DNA from: DATFBY01 sp035253585
Lineage (GTDB): Bacteria; Gemmatimonadota; Gemmatimonadetes; Gemmatimonadales; Gemmatimonadaceae
Reading direction: 5' to 3'
NCBI GenBank assembly: GCA_035253585.1
Contig: DATFBY010000113.1
Span: 1 to 8,476, forward strand
DNA length: 8,476 nucleotides
The notes beneath the pieces were generated by a model, which did not search any database, had not been told where the DNA came from, and worked only from the letters and a program-made list of their open reading frames with translations. Below are positions 1-5,686 of the stretch, in pieces. Each line of letters opens with the position of its first letter. Positions within the stretch are counted from its first letter, which is position 1. Position numbers and translations under genes: made by a program.

Positions 1-24
1 CGTCACGTTCATCTGCCGGATCGC

Positions 25-939
25 GTGACGCCAGCGCCTAATCCGCGCGACCGTCTCATCGCTTTCCGCCGACAGCTCGGTCCCGTCCCCCGCCTGACGA
101 AGCAACACGTCAAGGTTCGGGGACTCGAGCTCGCCGTCTTCACGTCGCCACCGGTGAAGGGATCGACGCCGCTCCTCTGCATCAACGGCGGTCTGCTCTT
201 CGATCACACTCTTCTCTGGCCGGCGGTCGCGCCTCTCGCCAAGCGACGACAGCTGATCCTGTACGATCAGCGCGGACGCGGCGCCAGCGAAACGCCGCGA
301 GATCCCTTGGCCGCGCGCATCGAGGATGATGCGGCCGACGTCGCTTCGCTTCGCATCGCGCTCGGCATCTCACGATGGGATGTTCTTGCACATTCTTTCG
401 GTGCAGGCATTGCAATTCTCGGAACAGGGCGCGATGCTGAGGGTACGAGACGTGTCGCGCTCATCGATCCCGTCGGTGCCACCAGCGCCTGGCGAGACTC
501 GTTGATCGCCGCGGCTCGCGAGCGCCTCTCCCCCGGGGCACGAGCAGTACTCGACCGTTTCGATCGTGACACGCTCTCCCGTCCCGATCCTAACATCCAC
601 AGCTCGTTCGCTCGCACGATCTTCCCCGCCTGGTTTGCCGACCCGCGGATGGCGGAGTTCATCCCGCTTCCTCGCTCGACGAGCGAAACCGGCGCGGCCG
701 TTTACGCCAGGATCTGGCGGGACGGGTACGACTGGACTGCTACCCTGCGTGCCGTCGAGACGCCCTCGGTCGTCGTGCATGGAGAGCGCGATCTCCTGCC
801 GCGTGCCGTGGCGGCCGAAGTCGCCTCGACGATGCGCCGGGCAACACTGGCGTCGGTAGCTGACGCCGGACACATGCCCTTCCTCGAATCACCGGAGCCC
901 TTTTTCGAGCTCGTAGAGACCTTTTTCGAGCCACCCTAA
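25..939 (+). CDS. alpha/beta-fold hydrolase (proline-iminopeptidase/esterase-like)
   Basis: Soluble alpha/beta-hydrolase of 304 residues, the usual length for this fold. Visible motifs, in order: an oxyanion-hole strand with NGGLLFDH (residues 54-61, in place of the usual HG), DQRGRG (81-86) typical of S33-like hydrolases, the nucleophile elbow AHSFGAG with Ser124, a cap region at about 150-235, the acid in HGERD (Asp256), and AGHMPF with the catalytic His283. The triad is complete, so it should be active on an ester or amide, but the substrate cannot be read from the sequence. No signal peptide is seen, so it is probably cytoplasmic. The GTG start at 25 is provisional: the frame stays open to the left edge with no stop, and no good Shine-Dalgarno site precedes it, so the true start may lie outside the window. 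The last codons carry a 12-base direct repeat (899-910 and 920-931) encoding PFFELVETFFEP. The next gene follows after 52 bases. Confidence 0.9.
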   Translation: MTPAPNPRDRLIAFRRQLGPVPRLTKQHVKVRGLELAVFTSPPVKGSTPLLCINGGLLFDHTLLWPAVAPLAKRRQLILYDQRGRGASETPRDPLAARIEDDAADVASLRIALGISRWDVLAHSFGAGIAILGTGRDAEGTRRVALIDPVGATSAWRDSLIAAARERLSPGARAVLDRFDRDTLSRPDPNIHSSFARTIFPAWFADPRMAEFIPLPRSTSETGAAVYARIWRDGYDWTATLRAVETPSVVVHGERDLLPRAVAAEVASTMRRATLASVADAGHMPFLESPEPFFELVETFFEPP

Positions 940-991
940 CAAGTTCGACCAGCGACTCCAGCGACGATGCTGCGATCGCCTCAACACCGCC

Positions 992-1780
992 ATGAAGCGC
1001 GCCTTCCTCCTCCTCGCCCTCCCTCTCTTCCTCCTCTCACTCGTCGCCGTCGGCACCGCCGCCTGGAACGTCTGGCAGCAGCCGATCTTCTCGACGGCCG
1101 AGCAGGCCGCCGTTCTCGAGCCGGCTGCGAAGACGGCGCGATCGAAGAAGGCGAAGGCGAGGCGTGACAACTATGCGCTCGAGGCGATGGAGCCGATGAT
1201 GGCGGCGCGCAACGTTCATGAGATCCGGGAGACGATCCGCCAAAAGGCAACCGGCACATACCTTCCCGAGATCCTCCTTCAGCGCGACTCGGCACTCGCT
1301 CGCTGGCCCGAGCGGATCGCGCAACCGCTTCGCGTTTGGGTCTCCGACGGACACTACTTCCCCGGCTGGAAGCTCGGCTACCAGGAGCGCGTACGTGAAG
1401 CGTTCGCCGAGTGGCAGGATCTAGGGATCCCGGTGCACTTCACCTTCGTGCTCGATTCGGCCGAAGCGGACATTCGCGTTTTTTGGACGAGCCAGTTCTC
1501 AGAGCCGATCAGTGGGAAGACGCTATGGGCGCGCGACCGGCATTGGTGGATCGTGAATGCCACGATCACCCTGGCGCTGCATCACAACGGCGGCGACCCA
1601 CTCGATAGTCGCGCCATCAAGGCGATCGCACTGCACGAAGTCGGACACCTGCTCGGACTCGACCACACGACCGATACCGGGAACATCATGACGGCCCGAG
1701 TGCGTGTGCGTGATCTCTCCGAGGCCGACCGCGCTACGGTTCGACTCCTCTATACGGTGCCGCCGGGCTCCATCAAATAG
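992..1780 (+). CDS. matrixin-type (M10-like) zinc metalloprotease, exported or membrane-anchored
   Basis: Predicted zinc endopeptidase of 262 residues. The N-terminus MKRAFLLLALPLFLLSLVAV (1-20) is a basic start plus a hydrophobic run, so a signal peptide or signal anchor; no clean cleavage site stands out. A basic, probably flexible segment (about 45-60) follows. The catalytic domain spans about 110-256. The metzincin signature HEVGHLLGLDH occupies 215-225, with zinc ligands His215, His219 and His225 and catalytic Glu216; NIMTAR (231-236) supplies the Met-turn methionine (Met233). The closing DLSEADRATVRLLY (241-254) is the usual last helix of matrixin domains. The family cleaves extracellular or envelope proteins; the target here is unknown. 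No cysteine-switch propeptide is visible, although residues 30-110 could act as a pro-region. No clear Shine-Dalgarno site precedes the ATG. A strong hairpin lies 35 bases after the stop. Confidence 0.92.
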   Translation: MKRAFLLLALPLFLLSLVAVGTAAWNVWQQPIFSTAEQAAVLEPAAKTARSKKAKARRDNYALEAMEPMMAARNVHEIRETIRQKATGTYLPEILLQRDSALARWPERIAQPLRVWVSDGHYFPGWKLGYQERVREAFAEWQDLGIPVHFTFVLDSAEADIRVFWTSQFSEPISGKTLWARDRHWWIVNATITLALHHNGGDPLDSRAIKAIALHEVGHLLGLDHTTDTGNIMTARVRVRDLSEADRATVRLLYTVPPGSIK

Positions 1781-1814
1781 GGCATCCGGTAAGAAACGGC
1801 AGTAGTAGTGACAC

Positions 1815-1846
1815 GCGCCGCCCGCTTCTTGCACGGGCGGCGCTTT
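1815..1846 (+). terminator. GC-rich hairpin with short T-run, terminator-like, abutting the next start codon
   Basis: A perfect 10-bp stem (GCGCCGCCCG at 1815-1824 with CGGGCGGCGC at 1834-1843) encloses a 9-base loop and is followed by TTTC. It fits a weak intrinsic terminator for the protease gene. The next start codon is at 1848, only 4 bases past the stem, so the hairpin also covers the place where that gene's ribosome-binding site should be. It may act on termination, on translation, or on both. Confidence 0.6.
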
Positions 1847-1847
1847 C

Positions 1848-2792
1848 ATGTCCGACATAGGCCGACCTTCCCCGACCGGCAATTCGACGTTCGACGTCGC
1901 CATCATCGGCGGCGGGCCGGCTGGCCTCAGTGCCGCGGTTTGGCTCGCCCGCTACCTCCATTCGGTGGTGCTCATCGACTCGGGTGATCCGCGCAACTGG
2001 CAGACGCGCGGCATCCATGGCTACCTAGGCTTCGGCCACATCACGCCGCAGGAGCTCCGCGGGCGAGGTCGCGAGGATGCCAAGCGGTTCGGCGCCGAGC
2101 TGGTTGACGGCGTCGCATCGCTCGTGGACGCGGTAGACGACGAGCACTTTCGTGTGGCGCTCGAAGATGGCCGGACTTTCGACTCGCGACGGGTGCTGCT
2201 CGCCTATGGCATTCGCGACGTCTGGCCCGATGTACCGGGTCTCTCGACCTGCTACGGAAGTACGGCCCACCACTGCCCGGACTGCGATGGCTACGAAGCG
2301 CGCGGATGCCGCACGGTGGTCATCGCATCGGGACGAAAGGCGGCGGGAATGGCGTTCAACCTTGCGGTGTGGACCCGCAAACTCGTCATCTGCACCAACG
2401 GGCAGCCGCACGAAATCGACGACGCGAATCTGGCCAAGCTCCGCCGGCTCGGTGTGGGCATTCGCACCGAGCGCATCGCGGGCTTGATCGCCAATGGCGA
2501 AGAGGTGAATAGAGTCGAGCTCGAGAATGGAACGTTGCTGGACTGCGAGCGCGTCTTCTTTGCGATCGGCCAGTACCCGGCCGACGACATCGGCGTCCAG
2601 CTCGGCTGCCAGCGAGATGAGGAAGGACTTCTGGTGGTGGATCGCACCTACCGGACGTCGGTGCCTAACGTGTACGCGGCCGGCGATCTCATCCCCGGCC
2701 CGCATCTCGCTGTCCCCGCGGCGGCGGATGGGTGCATCGCGGCACTGGCGATACACAAATCGCTGCTGCCCGAAGAAATCAGGATCGAGTGA
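1848..2792 (+). CDS. thioredoxin-reductase-like FAD/NAD(P)-dependent oxidoreductase
   Basis: Flavoprotein of 314 residues, the length of low-molecular-weight thioredoxin reductases. FAD binding: FDVAIIGGGPAGLSAAVW (15-32) has the GxGxxG Rossmann fingerprint, and VYAAGDLIPGPH (275-286) is the second FAD motif with Asp280. The redox-active pair is Cys143-Pro-Asp-Cys146 in HHCPDCDGYE, at the place of CATC in classical TrxB. The NADPH half is unusual: where TrxB has GGGDSA and HRR, this protein reads VVIASGRKAAG (157-167) and ICTNG (181-185), so the phosphate-binding residues are missing. It therefore belongs to the TrxR-like subgroup that includes dithiol oxidases and atypical reductases rather than to certain NADPH-thioredoxin reductase. 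No thioredoxin gene lies nearby. The ATG at 1848 is forced: there is no other in-frame start between the stop at 1809 and the FAD motif. No normal ribosome-binding site precedes it, only the hairpin. Confidence 0.88.
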   Translation: MSDIGRPSPTGNSTFDVAIIGGGPAGLSAAVWLARYLHSVVLIDSGDPRNWQTRGIHGYLGFGHITPQELRGRGREDAKRFGAELVDGVASLVDAVDDEHFRVALEDGRTFDSRRVLLAYGIRDVWPDVPGLSTCYGSTAHHCPDCDGYEARGCRTVVIASGRKAAGMAFNLAVWTRKLVICTNGQPHEIDDANLAKLRRLGVGIRTERIAGLIANGEEVNRVELENGTLLDCERVFFAIGQYPADDIGVQLGCQRDEEGLLVVDRTYRTSVPNVYAAGDLIPGPHLAVPAAADGCIAALAIHKSLLPEEIRIE

Positions 2793-2821
2793 ATCGCAGA
2801 TGTGCGAAAGCCATCTGCGAT
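2793..2821. terminator. hairpin filling the gap between two convergent genes
   Basis: ATCGCAGATG (2793-2802) pairs perfectly with CATCTGCGAT (2812-2821). Inside, GCGAAAGC (2804-2811) can add two pairs capped by a GAAA tetraloop, leaving one bulged T. The stem begins directly after the plus-strand TGA and ends two bases before the minus-strand TAG. It is placed to act as a bidirectional transcription end or mRNA 3' stabiliser. No T-run follows on either strand, so it is not a textbook intrinsic terminator. Confidence 0.55.
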
Positions 2822-2823
2822 GC

Positions 2824-3996
2824 CTACCAGCGGATCGTGACCGTTCTCCTTTCCTTCTTCCGGATGATCTCGACCGTGATTGCACGCCGGTGGGCCGCCT
2901 GCTCCAGCGCCATCTGGACGTCGTGGGGCATGCTCACTCGCTGCGAGCCTGCCTTGACGATGACGTCGCCCCCCTTGAGACCGGCGCGTGAGGCAGGAGT
3001 GCCGGCGGCGACCTGAGTGATCAGCGCGCCGCGATCCACGCCGAAGTACTCGCGCAAATCGCCCTTGATCGGCACCAGGCTCGCACCGGCCAGCGGCAGC
3101 GTTTCGTTCTCGTGCCACTCGAGCGACATCGGTGGCATGGGAGCCATCGGCGCCGTGGTCGGCGTCGGTGCGTCCGATGGCGTCGGCGGAGCCGGAGTGC
3201 GCGGCGGCCGTGGGACGCGCACGCGCGCCGGCGCGGGAATCACCTCGACGTACGGATCGGCGTGTGCATTCGGCGACGGCTGCTGGGCGAGCACAATGCG
3301 GCGAATCGGCAGCTCGTCGACCAGCAGATTGAAGCTCTTCGTCTCTCCCTCACGCTTCACCTTCACGGCCAAGCGCTTTCCCGGGACCAGAAGCTGCGCG
3401 AAGGGCACCACGTTCTCCCTGAGATCGCGGTTGTCGAGCGCGACCAGAACATCACCGGCTACCAACCCCGCGCGCTCCGCCGGCGATCCGGGCTCGACGG
3501 ACTCGATCAGCGGATAGTGCTCGAACGCCCAGTACACCTGTCCATCCTGTCCGCTGCGCGTGCTGGCGCTGGCCGACAGGTTCACTCCCATGTATCCCGT
3601 CCGCTGGCGCGGTATCGCGGTGGCTGCCGCCCGCGGCGCGCGAACCGGCGCCATCTCCCCCTCCAGCCTCGTCAGGCGCGCGGTCACCAGCTCGAGACGC
3701 CGCGTGGCACTGCGAAGCTCCTTGTTCATCTTGCTCAGCCGATCGCGCGACGCGGTACTGGTGTCGCGCGCCATCGACTCCAACGCTCGCTCGTACGCGG
3801 CCAGCGCCGTGCGGAACTCCTGCGTCGCCTGCTCCAGATGGCGACGGGCTTCCGCGCGCGCTTCGGGCGTGCACTGCGCGCACGCCGTCTGCGCGTCGAG
3901 CCGCGGCGCCGACACGGCCACTGCGCCTAACGAGAAGAGCGTGGCAACGCCGAGCGCGCCCAGCAAGCTGTTACTACGGAAAAAAAGAACGTTCAC
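2824..3996 (-). CDS. exported two-PDZ-domain protein, third gene of sigma operon
   Basis: Predicted periplasmic or envelope protein of 390 residues. A signal peptide (about 1-35, hydrophobic run LLGALGVATLFSLGAVAVSA) is followed by CAQC (Cys39, Cys42) and a long charged helix, probably a coiled coil (about 44-116). PDZ1 spans about 134-226 (GYMGV at its start, ESVEPGSPAERAGLVAGDVLVALD in its core). A Pro/Ala/Thr-rich linker spans about 260-290. PDZ2 spans about 299-389 (GALITQVAAGTPASRAGLKGGDVIVKAG). No protease domain is present, unlike DegP or CtpA, so it is a binding or sensing protein. The start is set at GTG 3996: AGGAG at 4006-4002 sits five bases before it. The in-frame GTG at 4002 overlaps that site and is unlikely; GTG 3999 is possible. 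It follows the anti-sigma gene with almost no gap, which suggests a role in sensing envelope stress or as a regulon effector. Confidence 0.88.
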   Translation of the reverse strand: MNVLFFRSNSLLGALGVATLFSLGAVAVSAPRLDAQTACAQCTPEARAEARRHLEQATQEFRTALAAYERALESMARDTSTASRDRLSKMNKELRSATRRLELVTARLTRLEGEMAPVRAPRAAATAIPRQRTGYMGVNLSASASTRSGQDGQVYWAFEHYPLIESVEPGSPAERAGLVAGDVLVALDNRDLRENVVPFAQLLVPGKRLAVKVKREGETKSFNLLVDELPIRRIVLAQQPSPNAHADPYVEVIPAPARVRVPRPPRTPAPPTPSDAPTPTTAPMAPMPPMSLEWHENETLPLAGASLVPIKGDLREYFGVDRGALITQVAAGTPASRAGLKGGDVIVKAGSQRVSMPHDVQMALEQAAHRRAITVEIIRKKERRTVTIRW

Positions 3997-4001
3997 CACC
4001 A

Positions 4002-4006
4002 CTCCT
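4002..4006 (-). promoter_or_regulatory. Shine-Dalgarno site AGGAG deciding the PDZ gene start
   Basis: Read on the minus strand the sequence is CTAGGAGTGGTGGTGAAC. The anti-sigma TAG stop runs into AGGAG, and three tandem GTG codons follow. Spacing favours the third GTG (3996) as start. The overlap of stop codon and ribosome-binding site implies translational coupling of the PDZ gene to the anti-sigma gene. Confidence 0.65.
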
Positions 4007-4730
4007 AGAATCTGTTCACCTGACCGCCAAGTGAGGCGTTCAGCTGCTTGAGCGTCACCTCGCGCGCGGCCAGCGTGTTGATGTAGTACGAATTGATCAC
4101 CGGATCGTGCGGCGCCTCGTACACCGCCTCACGCGCCGCTCCGGCCATCTGATCGAGCGCCGCCAGACGCGTCCGGTAAAGCTCCGGATTGGAATCCGTT
4201 CCGCTCGAGTCCTGCTGCTCCAAAAGCCAGAGCGACGCCAGACGATACTGCCGCTCCGCGGTCTCAAGGACCGCGCGCGCTTCCTCTACCGACGTGAAGC
4301 TCGAATCCTCGCTGCGGTTGGCTGTGAGCTGCACTCCGCTCGCGCCACCGCGAGATCCCAGCGCCGGAGCCCCGCCATCGCCCTGCACGCTCATGCGGCC
4401 CGCGATTACCCCTCCCGCCAACAACAACAGCGATGCGGCGATTTGCATCCAGCCGCGCATCCACCGGCCACCGCTCCGGGCGATGGTGGCGCCGCGCACG
4501 TCGCCCGCGCGGATCAGCCCCTCATCGCGCAACCGCGCGGCCAATGCATCCCATGTCGTCAACGGCGTCATCGTCATCTCACTCGGCGCCTGCGCGGCCA
4601 TATCACGGAGCGCCACGTATCCACGCCACTCCCTGGCGCAGTGCTCGCATTCGATGAGATGCTCGCGCTCCGCCGCGGACGGCTCGTCATCGGCTAGCAT
4701 TGCCAGCCGCTCAGTATCCAGGTGCGACAT
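4005..4730 (-). CDS. transmembrane zinc-finger anti-sigma factor
   Basis: Anti-sigma protein of 241 residues that should hold the neighbouring ECF sigma factor at the inner membrane. The N-terminal cytoplasmic domain carries the ZAS/zf-HC2 signature HLIECEHC (His24, Cys28, Cys31). A single membrane segment lies at about 94-112 (MQIAASLLLLAGGVIAG). The periplasmic part begins with a Gly/Ser-rich stretch (about 117-140), then a mostly helical domain (about 146-235) with heptad-like hydrophobic spacing. The start overlaps the end of the sigma gene by 20 bases in another frame, which ties the two products stoichiometrically. A GGGA/GAG-type ribosome-binding site lies just upstream of the ATG. ZAS anti-sigma factors release sigma through proteolysis, ligand binding or thiol oxidation; which applies here is unknown. 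Identification is firm on signature, topology and neighbour. Confidence 0.9.
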   Translation of the reverse strand: MSHLDTERLAMLADDEPSAAEREHLIECEHCAREWRGYVALRDMAAQAPSEMTMTPLTTWDALAARLRDEGLIRAGDVRGATIARSGGRWMRGWMQIAASLLLLAGGVIAGRMSVQGDGGAPALGSRGGASGVQLTANRSEDSSFTSVEEARAVLETAERQYRLASLWLLEQQDSSGTDSNPELYRTRLAALDQMAGAAREAVYEAPHDPVINSYYINTLAAREVTLKQLNASLGGQVNRF

Positions 4731-5286
4731 GTCTCGTTCCCGATGCCGGCGTGTGTCCTTCGACCAGATGCGCGAGGAGCCGGCGAAGCTTCGCGCGTGC
4801 CTTGAAAAGCTGTGACTTGGAGGCGCCCGTCGTGATCCCGAGCTGCTCGGCTATGTCTTCGTGCGTGTACCCTTCGACGTCGTGTAGCAGAAACACTGTC
4901 CTGGCGCCGGCGGGTAGCCGCTTGGTGGCGTCCTCGATCGACTGCGCCAGGAACGTCCGCTCGTTGTCCATCTCGATCGACGCCGTTTCGTCCTCGATCT
5001 CGACCTCGGCCTTCGACAGGCGACGGTAGCGTCGAAGCGCGTTGAGCGTGCGGTTGACCGCGATCCGATGCGCCCAGGTTCCGAACTGCGCATCACCCCG
5101 AAACGTCTTCAGCGCCCGAAAGATCTGCATCCACACCTCCTGCGCGACATCGGCCGCCAATTCGGGATCTCCGCAGAGCCGGCGGATCACTCCATCGATG
5201 TACGGTGAGTACTGCGCCCACAGCTGGCGCAGCGCCTGCTCGTCGCCCTCGGTGGCGCGTCGGATGAGAAGGTGATCCGTCTGCAT
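4711..5286 (-). CDS. ECF-type RNA polymerase sigma factor
   Basis: Sigma-70-family group IV regulator of 191 residues from ATG 5286. Sigma region 2 covers about 18-90 (LWAQYSPYIDGVIRRLCGD; DVAQEVWMQIFRALKTFRGD, then FGTWAHRIAVNRTLNALRR), the core-binding and -10-recognising part. Sigma region 4 covers about 115-175 (LPAGARTVFLLHDVEGYTHEDIAEQLGITTGASKSQLFKARAKLRRLL), a helix-turn-helix for the -35 element; regions 1 and 3 are absent, as expected. First gene of an operon with its anti-sigma (20-base overlap) and the PDZ protein. A GTG at 5307 would add seven residues in the same frame; neither start has a clear ribosome-binding site, and ATG 5286 gives the usual short ECF N-terminus. Autoregulation is likely, and a possible ECF-type promoter lies at 5348-5375. 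Confidence 0.93.
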   Translation of the reverse strand: MQTDHLLIRRATEGDEQALRQLWAQYSPYIDGVIRRLCGDPELAADVAQEVWMQIFRALKTFRGDAQFGTWAHRIAVNRTLNALRRYRRLSKAEVEIEDETASIEMDNERTFLAQSIEDATKRLPAGARTVFLLHDVEGYTHEDIAEQLGITTGASKSQLFKARAKLRRLLAHLVEGHTPASGTRHVAPGY

Positions 5287-5347
5287 GCGGTACACGAAAT
5301 TGGTCACGCAGCGAAGGCGTTGGGTTGCCCGGAGATGGGAAAATTTC

Positions 5348-5375
5348 GACCCGAACAGTGACCGGAAATGTTACA
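5348..5375 (-). promoter_or_regulatory. possible ECF-dependent promoter for the sigma operon
   Basis: On the minus strand TGTAAC (5375-5370) is followed after 16 bases by CGGGTC (5353-5348). ECF promoters commonly have an AAC-containing -35 and a CGTC-like -10, and ECF operons are often autoregulated. The predicted transcript would start near 5340, about 55 bases before ATG 5286. The -10 match is imperfect, so this is only a candidate. Confidence 0.3.
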
Positions 5376-5383
5376 CTCTCGTC

Positions 5384-5413
5384 TTGCCAAATGAGGGGGA
5401 CGATCCCTATAAT
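5384..5413 (+). promoter_or_regulatory. near-consensus sigma-70 promoter reading toward the structured element
   Basis: TTGCCA (5384-5389), an 18-base spacer, then a perfect TATAAT (5408-5413). Such a -10 is conspicuous in sequence this GC-rich. Transcription should begin near 5420, a dozen bases before the large inverted repeat, and run toward the serine hydrolase whose ATG is about 265 bases further on. Confidence 0.65.
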
Positions 5414-5433
5414 GCCCGCGCTCCCACCAGTTT

Positions 5434-5464
5434 GGGACTCGGCCATCGGGATTCGTCATTCGGC
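5434..5464 (+). repeat. left heptamer array, GGGACTC-type, inverted relative to the right array
   Basis: The left arm reads in seven-base steps: GGGACTC, GGCCATC, GGGATTC, GTCATTC, then GGC. Each unit is a variant of GGGACTC. The array is the reverse complement of the right array at 5598-5628, which produces the long inverted repeat. Seven-base periodicity is a feature of intergenic short tandem repeats in several bacterial groups. Confidence 0.6.
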
Positions 5465-5597
5465 GTCCCCCGGTTGAGTCCTGCCTTCCTGCAGGAACTC
5501 TCCGTTCGCTCTTAGGTACTTCCAGGAAGCGCCTCGCGCTTCTTCTGTTTCTTCGTTCGTGGTGTACCGATTGCCATATCGTCCCTCGAGACCCGCG

Positions 5598-5628
5598 CCG
5601 AGTGCCGAGTCCCGATGGCCGAGTCCCG
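5598..5628 (+). repeat. right heptamer array, CCGAGTC-type tandem repeat
   Basis: Four consecutive units, CCGAGTG, CCGAGTC, CCGATGG, CCGAGTC, then a partial CCG. The consensus CCGAGTC is the complement of the left array unit. The third unit is divergent, and its match (GGCCATC) occurs at the corresponding place in the left arm. The arms therefore have a common origin by inverted duplication or have been kept complementary. Confidence 0.65.
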
Positions 5629-5677
5629 TTGTTGTTCGGCTCACGCTCTGGACTGAGCGCGGGCCGTCGTATGCGTT

Positions 5678-5683
5678 GGAGAG
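5678..5683 (+). promoter_or_regulatory. Shine-Dalgarno site GGAGAG for the serine hydrolase
   Basis: GGAGAG ends three bases before ATG 5687 (GGAG itself is five bases away). An in-frame TGA at 5654-5656 with no other ATG, GTG or TTG between fixes the start. Confidence 0.65.
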
Positions 5684-5686
5684 CTG

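Larger units (their letters stand above)
5433..5628 (+). ncRNA. candidate structured RNA or long structured leader
   Basis: The outer stem pairs 5433-5466 with 5595-5628. Of 34 positions, 29 are Watson-Crick, four are T-G and one (5456/5605) is a mismatch; the outermost 18 (5434-5451 with 5610-5627) are perfect. All four T-G pairs are U-G wobbles in the plus-strand RNA but would be A-C mismatches in the opposite transcript. The 128-base interior holds further stems: 5476-5484 with 5491-5500 (one bulged A, loop CTTCCT), GGTAC 5515-5519 with GTACC 5564-5568, and within that 5524-5532 with 5536-5544 (loop CTC, one G-U). The promoter at 5384-5413 reads into it. It could be an independent small RNA, the 5' leader of the serine hydrolase, or a transcribed palindromic repeat. 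It matches no RNA family that I recognise. Confidence 0.4.
5308..5686. other. 379-base divergent intergenic region
   Basis: No convincing gene lies here. It separates the minus-strand sigma operon from the plus-strand serine hydrolase. Contents in order: a possible ECF-type promoter toward the sigma gene, a near-consensus promoter toward the right, a large inverted heptamer-repeat element with inner hairpins, a smaller possible hairpin (GCTCA 5639-5643 with TGAGC 5654-5658), and the ribosome-binding site of the hydrolase. A minus-strand frame is open across much of it, but I see no domain or start that supports a protein. Confidence 0.7.

Noticed and set aside
899..931. 12-base direct repeat CCTTTTTCGAGC, 21 bases apart
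   Set aside because: It is in frame inside the hydrolase and encodes a repeated Pro/Thr-Phe-Phe-Glu; probably coincidental C-terminal coding.
1003..1040. Pyrimidine-rich tract
   Set aside because: Explained by Leu/Ser/Phe codons of the protease signal sequence.
5385..5390. TTGGCA on the minus strand as a -35 for the sigma operon
   Set aside because: No -10-like hexamer at 16-18 bases; the nearest AT-rich hexamer is only 9-11 bases away.
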